Below are positions 23,946 through 36,400 of a stretch of DNA of 64,000 nt, piece by piece. Each line of letters opens with the position of its first letter. The first letter of the stretch is position 1. This DNA is from Jaapia argillacea MUCL 33604. Its lineage: Eukaryota > Basidiomycota > Agaricomycetes > Jaapiales > Jaapiaceae. The position numbers and the translations under genes are program-made. The stretch is from positions 292,544-356,543 of the forward strand of contig KL197742.1 of the NCBI GenBank assembly GCA_000697665.1, written 5' to 3'. The notes below the pieces were generated by a model that had not been told where the DNA came from, ran no database searches, and was given only the letters and a program-made list of their open reading frames with translations.

Positions 23946-24000
23946 AGTCAAGGAGCCAGGGTAACAAGGGACATTCTCGAGATCAAGCAAGGCTTTATAC

Positions 24001-24008
24001 TTTATATA
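24001..24008 (-). promoter_or_regulatory. TATA box of the P450 gene
   Basis: The minus strand reads TATATAAAG, 56 bp upstream of the chosen ATG at 23945 and in the right orientation. This suggests transcription starts downstream of the alternative in-frame ATG at 23990. Confidence 0.55.
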
Positions 24009-24786
24009 TCAATCCGACGACAATAGAGGGTTAGCGAGATCGGGGTGCTATGGCTGAGGTTGGTGGAGTGGGCGCGTGTGTATTCCCGTGAAGGTAAAGT
24101 GGACGCGATCCATCACATCCGATCGCGTACTAGTCCATGAGGAAGGATAAGTAGCCTCAGAGAAGTTGTTCGTTTGCCTCGATGAGGATACTTTTCGTAT
24201 ACGCGTACGTCAAAACAATGGGGCTAAGGTCAAGTGATGCTTCTCGCAAAGATTGCCGAGGTGGGCATGCACAAAAGGCACTGGTTTGGTACATATGGTA
24301 AGAGCGCTAGCACTAAGAGACAGGACCTGGCCTACTTTCCATCGCGAGGGCAACTAGCCGGCACTGACAAATCTGCTCTCCAGAGCAAGACTTGTTTGGC
24401 TTCGATCATGTACTCCTAGTAGGTGCGTGTTTGGGCCGATCTTTCCGCTGACAGTTGGTACTTACCGTCACTCATAGAGGATAACAGAATCACATGCAAG
24501 GCACAAGGAGTTCGAGCAACAACATCTCGAATTCAAGTCGGAGGGTACGTCGACTTACGCACACAATGGTGTTCACCCTATAATCCAGGCCGCACGGGAG
24601 CAACTGTCTCGAGTTTGTAGCAAGTCTCCCATTTGGCGTCTCGACGTGATGATCTCTGCGAGGATGGGCGAGCCATGCTGAGTTTCGAGACACGAGATTG
24701 GAGAAACAGATTTATCCACGCTAACTTCATTATTTCCCGTCTATTGGATTCAGAACTAGCGCTAGATCAATCAGTTCACCATTCCG
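24009..24786. other. Intergenic region
   Basis: It separates the P450 promoter from the 3' end of the MYND gene. No open frame with coding character, repeat or RNA gene was recognised. Confidence 0.5.
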
Positions 24787-25670
24787 TCACAACCTCTCCC
24801 CCCTCTCGATCTTCTCCCTTAGATGCTTCATCCACTGATTGTTCACAGGAACACTGCTCAAATCAGGCTCTGGAAATGCAAATGGAACACAGTGTGCAAC
24901 CGTTCCGCATTTCACAGCGACTACACCCGCGCCCATCCCTCCCCTCTTCTTCATCGCCTCCGACTGGAGTTTCATCCTCGCGATAACATCGCCAACGTTG
25001 ATAGGGCTTTTGCTGGCGGCATTTTCCCACAAAATGTCTGCTAGGTTGGAAAGCTCTACGACGCGCACTGTTTTCAGGTGGAAAGCCTTGGCCTGATCAA
25101 TGGGAGGTTTGGTTTCGGTAAAGGCGGGCGTCAAATCGATGGACAAAGTATGTGTCTCGAACTTTTTTGGAGTACGCTGGAGAGTTAAGGCGTTGACCGT
25201 GGCGAAGAACATTATGGAACGATGGATCTGCGGAGGGTTAGGGGGGATTGCAGAATGAGGCGGTCAGGCTTACCTGAATCCAGGGTTTCAAGTGCTTCTC
25301 AATCATAAATCCACTCGGCATCGATGGTGTAGCTGAGGTCTCAGAGGAACCGACGACAGCGTCTGACTTCATTCGGTCTTTGGCTTCTACAAGCTTTTTG
25401 CAAGTGGTTTTGTGATTTCCCCAATCTTTCTTCTGGCATTCCTTATCCTGGTGGCCCGAGTTGGGAATATAGTGGGGGTAGAACATACTGGGAGATGAGT
25501 ACAAGGAATGAAATCTCCACCCCGAGCCCCTGAGTCTGGAGACGTACACAATAATGGACCTTTTTGCAGGCCGAGCAGGAGAGCAGCCTTGAGCCAGGGG
25601 CCTCAGCCTTGAAGCAAGTCTGGCATTGCTTCAATTTCTGACTAAAATCCCCGAGAGCAGTCCGAGACAT
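24787..25670 (-). CDS. MYND-type zinc-finger protein
   Basis: Three exons (25548-25670, 25274-25447, 24787-25227) give 245 residues. The N-terminal 50 residues form a MYND zinc finger: CQTC, then CSAC, then HYC-x3-C, then H-x3-C (HKTTCKK). MYND domains bind proline-rich partners and usually act in protein-protein contact. The rest (after the SDAVVGSSETSATPSMPS linker) is a single domain of about 170 residues of a type seen with MYND fingers in Basidiomycota; I cannot name it and see no SET domain or catalytic motif. The second Cys cluster is split by an intron after HYC and joins cleanly to DKECQKKDW. Cell location and partner are unknown. Confidence 0.85.
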
Positions 25671-25926
25671 GTAGGATGCAGCTACCAGTTCGAGGGGGAG
25701 AAGCAGATGTGTGGACCACTACACAGCCACTTATCCGATTTCCTTCTTGTAGTCGGCAGCTACGCTCAGCGAGGGGCTAGGGGTTCAGGTACGGAAGGGC
25801 CAAGGGTAGGGCATCAATTCATTTCAAGTACAGGATGGTAAAATAGGTGTTACAGGGATGATATTGTACATCGGACCATGGGACTCCAGTTGCAGGTTTC
25901 ACATTATATTACAATCCCCGTTGCGT

Positions 25927-27335
25927 TCACTGCTCAAAGTCAATGATGACTTTGAGAGCCTTGTTGGCAGCGGCAGCGGCGAAAGACGAGTATGCTTGGT
26001 CAATGTTGCTGAACTTGTATGTGTGCGTGGCCAACACCCGAGCGTCGATCTTTCCGGATTCGAGGAGTTTGATCAGCATCGGCGAAGTCACGGCATCCAC
26101 TAGACGAGTCGTGATAGCTAAACCGAAACAAGGACACGAGGTCAACAAAAAGAGTGACAACAATGCATATGCTGAATCCGACGCACCGATGTTCTTGTCC
26201 CAAAGGTTTTCCAGATGCAAGTCGGCCTTGGTGCCATGGACGCCAACGTTGGCGATGGTCCCACCAACACCAATGATATCCTGACACAGCTCAAACGTAG
26301 CAGGGACACCAACCGCCTCTATAGCTGTATCCACCCCAGCCCCATCAGTAATCTCCATAACCTGCTTCGCAGCGTCGGGCCCCGACACAACAGTATGCGT
26401 CGCCCCCAAATTCTTCGCAACCTCCAACCTATTCTCGTCCATGTCGATCATAATCACCTTCGAAGGTGAATATAATTGGGCGGTCATCAAAGCGCTAAGC
26501 CCAATCGGCCCCGAACCAACGACGGCGACGCTATTCCCAGGCTGAACCTTTCCATTCAACGTCCCACATTCCAGCGCAGTGGGTAGGATATCACTAATCA
26601 TCACCAACGCGCTCTCGTCAACGCCTTTCGGAACTTTATACAGACTCGAGTCTGCATGGGGAATACGAACGAATTCGGCTTGGGTACCGTCGATTGTGTT
26701 GCCTAGAATCCAACCACCGGATGTACAATGTGATGGCATGGAACGTTTGCAGAAGGAACAAGTGGCGCAGGATGAGATGCAGGAGATGATGACTCGGTCA
26801 CCGGGTTTGAAGGATGAGACGCCCGTGCCTATCGATTCGACGATTCCGAGACCTTCGTGACCTAGGATTCGACCATGGGCAACTGTGGGGACGTCGCCCT
26901 TGAGAATGTGGAGATCAGTTCCTTTGGTGAATCGTTAGTGACGAAGGGTGGCTATGACGGGGACACGTACCACAGATAGTAGTCTTTGCCAGTTTGATGA
27001 CGGCATCGGTTGGTGAGGCGACTTCAGGCTTGGGTCGCTCTTCAATTCCAAAGTCCTGTACACCACGATATACGAGGGCCTTCATGGTAGCCATGCTTCT
27101 TCGACTTAGGTGATACTGCAACAGAACCAGTGGGATCAGTGCATGAGATAGTGAATATGGAGATCAAGGCACGACACGTACGAGAGGTCCTCCGGTAACA
27201 ACAGTTGAGAATGCACACAGCGTCTGTCGAGTCGCTAGTGTTGAAAGTGTCCGTAACCTGAGGTGAAAGATACTGGATTAGCCCTCATGAAGACGGTCAG
27301 GTATAAGTACCAAAACAAAATAAATTGACTGACAT
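25927..27335 (-). CDS. Zinc-dependent alcohol dehydrogenase, mitochondrial presequence, split start codon
   Basis: This is a medium-chain Zn/NAD(P) dehydrogenase of secondary or branched alcohols; the substrate is not deducible. Catalytic-site motifs are TTICGTDLHILKG and GHEGLGIVE. The structural zinc lobe has four Cys in CISSCATCSFCKRSMPSHC. The Rossmann motif is VVGSGPIGLSALM, followed by the acidic MIDMDENRLE. Exons are 27334-27335 (the AT of the start codon), 27182-27257, 26971-27115, 26187-26921 and 25927-26117, giving 382 residues. Splicing of 27258-27333 joins AT to G and yields MLRTLSTLATRQTLCAFST and following, an Arg/Ser/Thr-rich, acid-free presequence typical of mitochondria, before MATMKALVYRG. 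The context CCACCATG is a strong start and it is the first ATG after the TATA box. The internal ATG of MATMK could make a cytosolic form. No transcript data were available, so the 5' end is inferred. Confidence 0.9.
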
Positions 27336-27440
27336 GGTGGATGGCCTTGATGCTTCGAGAACGCTTCCGACAGCGGTGTAATTGAGAAGAGCGTTGGTAT
27401 TTGCGGAGGTGAAGCGGTTGGAGAAGGTCCAATGCAAGAA

Positions 27441-27446
27441 TTTATA
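27441..27446 (-). promoter_or_regulatory. TATA box of the alcohol dehydrogenase gene
   Basis: The minus strand reads TATAAATT about 105 bp upstream of the split start codon. No ATG occurs between this box and the CACCAT|G site, which supports that site as the first start codon in the leader. Confidence 0.5.
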
Positions 27447-28199
27447 CAGCTAAATCACGAGTCTGGGTGCCGGTAAGAAGCAGAAATGTATTCCGTAGGC
27501 AATCTCGAGACCAAGGGATAAGGAGACTGGTGACTACCCTAGAGGCGGTCTGGACTTGTGGTTGGCAGAAAGCACCGTCATTGGAGGAGGAACGAAGTCT
27601 GCGGGAGAATAAACAGCCAGATGGGGGGACTTGGTTCGGTATCCTCAAGCATCGTTGTTCGAGTGCGGCATCAGAGCTGGCCAAGCACAGGTACAGTCAC
27701 TCGAGATAGAGAAAAGACATTACGACAACCTTTGCACAAGGATTCGCTTTCCTTTTCGAGCCACTCATTCTTGTCGAAGCATGATCCGAGATCCGACATG
27801 CTATGACCAAACGACAGACCGAGACTTACCAATGTATTCGTACAGAATTCCAGGTGACGACGCCACCGTTTTATATTCACAAGCAAAATCCATTGCGCTA
27901 GATTGGTGCTAGAATTGTTTTCGTGGTCGAAGGGCCTCCAGGTCGGAATTCGAACGAGGCGGACCTTACAAATTTCTGTCCTCACATGCATCTGCCACTG
28001 GCCAGGAGCGAAAAGCCAATGGCCCGGATGACTTGGCGGGATCATAGTTGCGGGTGTTCTGAGAACATAACATACAACCTAATTTTTGCAGCAGTAGTGT
28101 CATGCATATGAGATGATGGAAAAGCATCGATAACAACATGTATCCCCTCCCACTCGGCCTCTCTTCCCAACATCTACATCCGCCAATCCCAAGAGCCTC
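27447..28199. other. Intergenic region
   Basis: It lies between the dehydrogenase promoter and the 3' end of RPS13. Open frames here lack splice logic or known motifs. Nothing else was seen. Confidence 0.5.
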
Positions 28200-28813
28200 T
28201 CATGCAATAAGAGTGGAAGCAGTCGCGGAATCGTACTTGAACGAGGGAGGGATCTGCTGCTTCGTCTTGTAATAACGTGCAAGACGGTGGATACGGGACT
28301 CGATCAAAATGAGACGGAATTTGCCATCCTTGTCCTTGCGGTTGACCTCCAAATGCTTGCGTACTGCGACGGCCTTTTTGACGAGGTGCCAGAGATCCTC
28401 TGGGATTTGAGGGGCAAGACCTAAGCAGCACCGGGCGCAGGAAAGTTGTAATTGAGGATCCGAGATATAGGAAGGAAAACAGAGAAAGGGTTGAAAAATC
28501 ACGCACCTTGGGTCTTCAAGATACGGAGGATCTTGTTACCAGTAACGAACCGCACTTGAGGAATACCGTGCGAGTCTCGGAGGACGACACCGATTTGGGA
28601 AGGAGTCAAACCCTTGCGGGCGAGCTTGATGATGTGCTCTACGACATCATCAGGTGTCGTCTTGAGCCACGACGGGGGAGCGCGGCGGTAAGGGAGGGCG
28701 GAGGACGCTAAACATCGGTGCAGCAAACTTGTAAGACCACTACCGAGTTATCAACGCGATTGCTAGATTTCAAACGTACAAATGCCCTTTCCGGGAGCGT
28801 GCATACGACCCAT
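28200..28813 (-). CDS. RPS13: 40S ribosomal protein S13 (uS15)
   Basis: A small-subunit ribosomal protein that binds 18S rRNA near the subunit interface. Exons 28780-28813, 28507-28707 and 28200-28420 give exactly 151 residues, the conserved length of eukaryotic uS15. The sequence [12 protein letters not shown] and [20 protein letters not shown], the core [20 protein letters not shown], and the end [15 protein letters not shown] are diagnostic. The first exon stops after 11 codons, the usual early intron of ribosomal protein genes. It is divergent from RPS6 with 386 bp between the start codons, so a shared promoter is likely. Confidence 0.98.
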
Positions 28814-29199
28814 GGCGGCTCTGCGCCCCGTCAGCTCAAAGATAATACAAGACAGAATATCACTCACAATTGATTTTAGACTTGAGGGGACTTGAGGATG
28901 GTGTCGGTGTCGAAGACCGCAGTGTTGGAAGCCGTTTGGAAGGGGTGGAGGGTCGTGAGAAATATGGTCTTTGTGGCTTGTGCATCTGTACAGTTTTGAA
29001 CTCTGTTTGGTCCACCAGCCACCGCCCATTACCACAAGCGTACAACGCCCAAGGCTTCAAGTCCATCAAAACTAGCAAGACTCTCGACGCTGCTGCCGAC
29101 GACGGTGACGAGGCCAAGTCTATTCCTCAAGGTTGTCTATCTTCATCCTGTTCCTCTTGTCGCGGTATATTGACCGTATCTCTGGTTTCCTGCTGTAGT
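28814..29199. promoter_or_regulatory. Bidirectional promoter between RPS13 and RPS6
   Basis: Only 386 bp separate the two ribosomal-protein start codons. The half nearer RPS6 ends in a long pyrimidine-rich stretch and a TGTAG just before the ATG, compatible with a 5'-UTR intron whose donor could be at about 29131 (CAAGGTTGTC). No clear TATA box was found. A common upstream region would explain balanced expression of two 40S proteins. Confidence 0.5.
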
Positions 29200-30120
29200 A
29201 TGAAGCTCAACATCGCCAGTGAGCTTCAATGCCTTCTCCTAGCCTGAAGTCGGTGTCTGATCTACCTCTCTCATAGACCCTGCCACCGGGCAGCAGAAAC
29301 TCATCGACATTGATGACGAGAAACGAGTGTACGATCGCATCCGTCCTGTGGTTTTCCGTCGACTGACAATGGTGTAGTCGTATCTTCTACGAGAAGAAAA
29401 TCTCAAATGAGGTCCCCGCCGACTCCATCGGTGACGAGTTCAAGGGTTACCTCCTTCGCATCACTGGTGGCAACGACAAGCAAGGTTTCCCCATGAAGCA
29501 AGGTGTCCTCCTCCCTTACCGTGTCCGCCTTCTCCTCTCCGATGGCCACTCCTGCTACCGCCCCCGCCGCACCGGTGAGCGCAAGCGCAAGTCCGTCCGT
29601 GGTTGCATCGTTGGCCCCGATATCGCCGTCTTGTCCTTGGTCATCGTCAAGCAGGGAGAGAATGAGATTCCTGGTTTGACGGATAACGTCCTCCCCAAGA
29701 GGCTCGGGCCCAAGAGGGCGACGAAGATCAGGAGGTTCTTCAACTTGACGAAGGAGGATGATGTCAGGAAATACGTCGTCAGGAGAGAGGTCACGAGCGC
29801 GAAGAAGGAGAATGCTAAGCCCTACACTAAGGCGTGAGTTCGCCCATCGTCAACTTCGGCGGACTGGATGGCATGGCTGAATTTATTCTAGTCCCAAAAT
29901 CCAGCGATTGGTTACCCCCCTCCGTCTGCAACGTCGCCGTCACTTGCGCTCGCTCAAGCGCCGACGCATCGAGCACCAGAAGGAGCAGAAGACGGAGTAC
30001 GAGTACGTGAAATGCCGGAAGTTTATATGTTCTTAATCTCATATTCATCCTAGCGCTCTCCTCGCCAAACGTGTTGCCGAGAAGAAGGAGAAGGTCGCGC
30101 ATCTCAAGGCGAAAAAGTGA
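29200..30120 (+). CDS. RPS6: 40S ribosomal protein S6 (eS6)
   Basis: A small-subunit ribosomal protein and known target of TOR/S6-kinase signalling. Exons 29200-29218, 29277-29328, 29378-29833, 29892-30002 and 30054-30120 give 234 residues. It opens with [19 protein letters not shown]. The central [40 protein letters not shown] and [25 protein letters not shown] blocks are classic eS6. The basic C-terminus is present ([19 protein letters not shown]-like, then [14 protein letters not shown]). The metazoan-style phosphorylated Ser tail (RRRLSSLRAS) is reduced; the protein ends soon after the Lys-rich helix. The first coding exon is only 19 nt, and a 5'-UTR intron just upstream is possible. Confidence 0.97.
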
Positions 30121-30493
30121 GTCAGCATTTTATCGCCCGTCCACCATAGGATCTGACAGATGGTTGGTATCGCAGGGCACATACCGCCTAATTCATCTTA
30201 CTTTGGATGGGCTTCGGGTCACCTTATCATCTCACTTTGTGCTTGTTTCGTTATGGCCCCATACGTACCGCTATGTCCCTTTCTCTTCCACTCGATGCTC
30301 TCCAACGTTATGCATGTCACGTATGCAAGCCATGTTGAAAACACATAACTTGAGATGATGGAAACTGGAGAGAGCCTGGGTGACAAGTGCTGATATGCAT
30401 ACAACGGCAAGGGACGAGGTCAACATATAGATTTTCGAATGTGTAACACCACCGAAAGCAGTGAAGATATGTAAGTACTCATCAACGCGGTAC
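30121..30493. other. Convergent intergenic spacer
   Basis: This 373-bp spacer holds the 3' untranslated regions of RPS6 (+) and the DDX60-like helicase (-). No gene or repeat was recognised. Confidence 0.5.
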
Positions 30494-33400
30494 TTACGCC
30501 CACATCTTCTTGAACTTCTCGTTGAACTCTCTCAATGCGCCATCCACAACTTCGAACACCCTCCAATCCTGGTCCGTTACACCAGCCGGGCGCTTAAACT
30601 CCCCCGCTATCCCATCTCCCTCATCGTCCGCCTCCGCTGGATCGAACGTCCCATAACCACTGTCGACATCCCCTCTCTCCGAGCTTTCATCAACAGATGC
30701 AGCAGAAGAGGCTGCTTCCTTTGAAGCGTTGGTCAACAACTGTTCAAGCACGCCTCGAACAGTCGTCAAGCACAAATCAAAGTCCTGCAACAAATACCAC
30801 ACGTCTCCCTTCCTTATTCCGTTCGCAGCTTCCAGGGTTTTTACCTGCCCGTGAGTGTAGAAATCGAGGAGATAGGCATTTAAAGCGAAAGCTTGCGATT
30901 CTTCGCCTGCAGACGACGTAATTTTCCCCATGGATGGAATAGCGTGTTCATTGAGATGAAGGCCTTTCCGGACAGTGCGAGTCAATTCTTCAACGGTAGA
31001 GAAGGTATCAGTGTGGCCGGAATTAGCAATGAAGGCGGATCGAGCGACGACTCGTATCCCTGTGTTACGGAGGTATTCCTGGAAGGGAGAGGGCGTCGAG
31101 GTGGGTTGTCCAACGAGTTCGCCACTGAGAGGCAACTTTTGGTCGGGTCCAAATTGCGATGCGTACTGAGATGCAAATGTGACTGCATAGCTGTTGAATA
31201 CCCTCAGAGTCTCCTGATCATGATCCAGAAGAACTCGTCGCGCTGCCTTGGGCAAGGGAGGTAGAATAATCTTGGAAGGTAGTCGATGGGTCAAGAAGGT
31301 TATGTTCGCCTCTGTCGCGTAGGTTCTAGGTAGGTATCGACGGCCGAATAAGTGAGACATGAGGAGGATAAAGTCCTTCTTCGCGGTGATGGTGCTCGAC
31401 TGATTGCAGATCTTGTGAAGGACGCCTGCTCGAAGCAGAGCAACAAGAGCCAAGTTGCTCGGTTCAGTATAGTATAAATGTGCTGCGATTCCGTAGAGAT
31501 TCATCGGCTTCCCGTTTACGTCCAAAAGGCGAGCACGTCGGAGGTAGTCGATAGAGAAGCGTAAATGATGAAGGAGTTGGTGGTGACCAGACTGTGAGAC
31601 GAAGCTGATCTGAGGTAGCTTGAGCAAACTATGAATCGCGGAAACGGCGACGGGCGAGTGATCGGAGCCTTCGAGGAAATTGAATAATCTCAAGCACAAA
31701 GTCGAGGTGAGGGGGAAATTTCCACCCAGAGATGGCAGCTTGGAGAGAATGAGTCTTTGCACTCTGTCCATTGGGATTCCGTAGAAAACGACTTTTCCGA
31801 GGAGGTCATAACCACGGCGGCCAGCACGCCCTGCGCATTGTCGGTACTGTAAAGGTCGTAAATACAATATCAAATCATATACACGGGGTATGGATCTTAC
31901 CATAAGAGCTGTGAGGAAAGGGGAATCTCCGCAGAACACAGATGTCTTCGTCGGTGCGTTGATGCCCAACGCGAGGGTACCTGGATTTCCTTTAGATGGC
32001 TGCGGCGAGTCATGACGAGAGACTCACCAGTGGCGATCACCACACGAAGAAAACCAAGGCGGAACAGACTAGTGTTGAACAAAACGGTCATCAACTGTCG
32101 CAGCAACACGGGGAACAGTACACGCCTTTCTACTGTACTCCGGTAGTGTTTGTTCATGCCACTGTGGTGAATACCGATACCACGGCGTAAACATCTCACA
32201 ACCCAATCCGGGACGGATCCTCGGCGAGTCAGGTCATAGATGTCGTCGTCGAGCTCCTTCTTGGTATAGGTGCTTGAGGTGCTGGCAAAAGAGAACTGGG
32301 GGGAGGGATCATCTGGATCAAATGAGCTCTCCCAGCTGGAATCAGTGTCCGGGACAGTTGGGTCGTCCGCGTCTTTTTTCTGTTTCTTCACTCTTTCCGC
32401 CAACCGTTCACGTTCTTTCGAACGTAGCCGCCAAGTCTCCCATGCTTGGATCTTACGCTTCCACTCTGGACTAGTTTCGCGCCAACTCTCTTCAGCACGT
32501 TCGAGGCTCTTAAGAACGTCGCGAGCCATGACCTCGCAATAACTGCGGTCAAACGAGAAAAGCAAGGCCGGCTGCACGGCCTAATGAGTGAAAAGGAAAC
32601 ATAGGAAAGATACGAGACGCACCAAATCCCCACTAATATGAAGATCTGAGAGAAGGTGAATCAAATTGGACCTGAACTCTGTCGTCGAAGGCAAAGTGTT
32701 CAAGGACGCTTCTGGCACTGTGGACTGTATGGGGTCATTAAGCCGGTGAATGACTTGATGTAACGTCGAGGTCGAATCTTGGGCGTTCTCAGAAATCAGC
32801 AAGTGCGACAGAACGTCTTTCAGCGCCCCCTCGTACTCCAAGATATCTTTCTGTCTTAATAGGCGTCCTTTCGGTAGAAACTTTGACGGATCAAGGTCAT
32901 CTATATTCGCCATGAGCGATATCGTTTCGCGATGTGCCGTGAGCGCGTCGAAAAGAGACAACGTGTCCGCAGATTCCAAGGACAAGTCCGGCGGAAGAAC
33001 GCGGGCCCCAAATGATAGCATATTGATGGGATGAAGAAACCTCATGCGGCCTGTTCTACGATGAAGCTCCAAACCCTTGAACTCCGTTGTGAGGAGCGGA
33101 ATCTGCAGGGCGTAATTATACTTCCGCAGATGCGAGTAGCGATGCGGATGCTGAATAAATCGGTGCTTGAATCCGTGTGCTTCCTGAACGGAGCCTAGCC
33201 AAGAGTTGAAGACCTCAGGATGGCCGATGGTGGCAGAAAGACCGCTGCGAAAGGCAACATTCAGTGGATAGGTTTTTTGATGAAAATTTGAGAAATACAT
33301 ACATGATCGGGCAGGGAGCGAGCAGGATGATTTGTTCCCACACGGCACCACCTTCCTGTTGGCCGATCGTGTGGATTTCATCCAAGATGATTCTATGCGA

Positions 33401-36400
33401 TATGTCAGGATGCTGTTCCTAACGTGATATTTGTTATACGTACCGCTTGATCCTAGGAGTCCACACTCGAGCGAGCGCAGGCGATAATAGCAGAGTAGCG
33501 AGGACTTCAGGAACCGTGACTAGGATTTGGCATTTCTGAGGATCGTGAATGCGATAATCTCGGGTATGTATAGCCCAAAAGCTCCCTAAGGAAGGCAGTT
33601 AGAACGGTTGAGCGGAGCAGTCTGGCAAACTCACTGCCGTTCAGATTTTTGCTGAAGCGAGCGTAGACTTCCGCTGCAATTTGCGTAACCAGAGCCTTAG
33701 TCGGTGCGACATACACAAGAATGGCTTCGTCGGACTCTCGTAAAACAGTCTCCATCGCATAGTAACTATGATCATGGTGCGTCAAGTCTTACCCTGGAAG
33801 TGAGATGAAAGGGCGCTTACGAAATGAATGTTTTCCCGGCAGATGTTGGAGCTGAAGCAGAGTCAGAAATGGACATAGTCAGGGAAGGGAGTAGGACGCA
33901 CCAACAACAAGAAGAGAATGGTTGTTGTCAATACAATCCAACACCTCCCTCTGCCAAGCATCAGGCGCGAACGATACACGCGGATCAGGCTGGCTGTCCA
34001 TACTCCTGTCCATATACTCGCCAAAGCAACGAAGTTGCCAAACTACCGGGGACTCTGTAATGTGCATGAATTCGTATCGAGGAACAGATCCCTTGGATTT
34101 AAACAGTTTGATAAAACTGAAAGCCAAGGCATGACTGTCATCCAATCGCTGCGCTGTTTGGCGCAAAGATTCACAATAATCCCCAAAACCCATGGCCAGA
34201 AGGACGGAATCGAGGATGGCAAGGGACTTGGTGGTCTGACCTGTTTGTTCATAGAGGTCTTTGACCATCCTCATGATGGATATCGTGAACCGGTCCCTCA
34301 CGTCCTCGGGAGATGACTCTTCTGTCCATAAAGTCAGCTCGAGGTGCAAACGCAACAGTTTTACTTGGGTCCCAACCCAGCCCTCTTGACTTCGCTTGTT
34401 CCGAGACAAGGCCGTCAAGGATGTGATCTTCTCGGAGGTAGGCATCTTCGACATAGCGTCAAGTTGACTTTGCCACCAGACAGTAGCGCCATCGTTCTCT
34501 TTCTTTTGTTTGGACTGGGCGATGTCGTCGAGAAGCTGATCCTTCTTAGACTTCTTCTTGGGCGCAGCTTGCTTTGCCTTGCTTTGGGCAGCCTTCTGCT
34601 TGACAGCGACGGAGGTCTCCTGGCGACGGGAATGGATTGGTAAGTACTGAAGAACAAAAGGTAAATTAGTGCTTACGGCGTCATCCCTACGAGCCTTCTT
34701 GGCCGCCGCCGACGTCGAACCTCCTGGAATGATACTGATTTGCTGAAGTTGTGAGCCTGAAGCGCCAGTTAACGTAGCAGCGTGCCACTGGAGGTTTCGC
34801 ATGAAACGTTGCTGCACGCGCAACCGCCATCGCTTCTCCTTCGCGTCAACAGGCTTCGGATCCTCGCCCCCAAGGTACTTGGGGAGAATGGTCTTCTTGT
34901 GGGCATGCCAATGATTCGTATCGGAAAACATCGTTCCTTGGCCGAAATGCAGATGGTCTGTCGTGGCTGTCAATTCACCCATCTCATCGACGTCAACAGT
35001 GGTGGCTTCGAGCTCATCGTTGAACACTGGATTATCGAAAGGAAGGAGCTGAAGCGGAGCGGCTTCTTGCCGGGAAGGAAGGGGAGCCCGGGGGCAAGGA
35101 AATCGAACTGCCATCTTTACAAAGTCTAGAGGAGGGCCGCCGACCGAGTTCCACAAGGACTCTGCTCTTGACGAGATGTCAACGCCGATAACGTCGCGCA
35201 GCGGCGCCCGGGAGTCAAGTACGAAACGAACAAGGGACGTGAAGACTCTGCCATCAAGATCGATGGTGACGCTTGGAGCTGAATGAGTCAACCCCCATCG
35301 CAGGACGGAGAGGACTTTTGGAATAAAGTCGCTCAGCAGCATCGAATCAAGATCTGGATGTAGCTCTTCAACAGGCCTAGCTCTCTCCTCCACCTGGATC
35401 GCTTGGAGAAGAAAGCAATGCGTGATGAACAGAAACATAAGCTCGGCGGAGAAGAGAGATTGTTGAGGCCAAGAAAGAAGGGCATGCGCCACTCCGACCC
35501 AACAAGTCTCAGAGTCTGGGAAACGTTCTGGAGGGACTTCATCAAGTTGCACTGAGTGAGGAGCCCGTGCCAAATCCAAGGTCTGCCTGACTGCTGCGAC
35601 TGAGGTCCAAAACATCGCGGGGAGTTCTTCTCGCGCTCCAGCGTCTCGTCTGCCCTCGTAAACAAAGGACAGTATCTGAAACCACGATGTCAAAATCAAT
35701 GCGTTATGGATGTGCGTTGGCTAACTCACCTTAGAATTTCGGAACTCGGCACCTTCTAGGAGGGCAACCGCAATCCCCTGAGAGAGGAGATCCAGCAAGA
35801 AGACACGCTGGTTCAGAGATATTTCCGCAGCCAAAGGGGTCTGTGTGTCGCCAAGGCCACCATCGTTCGCCATGACAAACATTGGCTTGGAGGGTGATGG
35901 ATGAGGATCGAATACTTCCATAAATCAGGTGTCGCCTACCTTCCGTGACGTCAGGAAACGAATCCACTCTTCATCTCTCAAATCTTCGAAATAGTGGACA
36001 GGAATGGGCAACTTTTGTAAGTGCTTCTGAAGAAGAACCCGAGCCAATGCACGCGAAGAAACAACATAGTCGGATTGGCCGGTTTGGAGGATTAGATGCT
36101 TGTTCGCTGTGGTACTCATCAACACAAGTATCAAGGAAAACGGGCCATATGCAACGCACCCTCCCAAAAGACTATCTCAAACACGGCCGAACGCGTCAGA
36201 AAATCATCCAACATGCGCTCAAGCAGATATATTGCATGCAAGATCTGGAAACCTTGTCCTGCGTCATGATGGGGTCAGAAGGCGGATTAGAGTGTGTTCT
36301 CAATGAAGACTAACCATTCTCTTTCGCAATTGACAAGAGAGGGTCGTTCAAGATGACTTCTAACAACGAATCGCCTGGCATACAATCAGTACGAGCTTAT

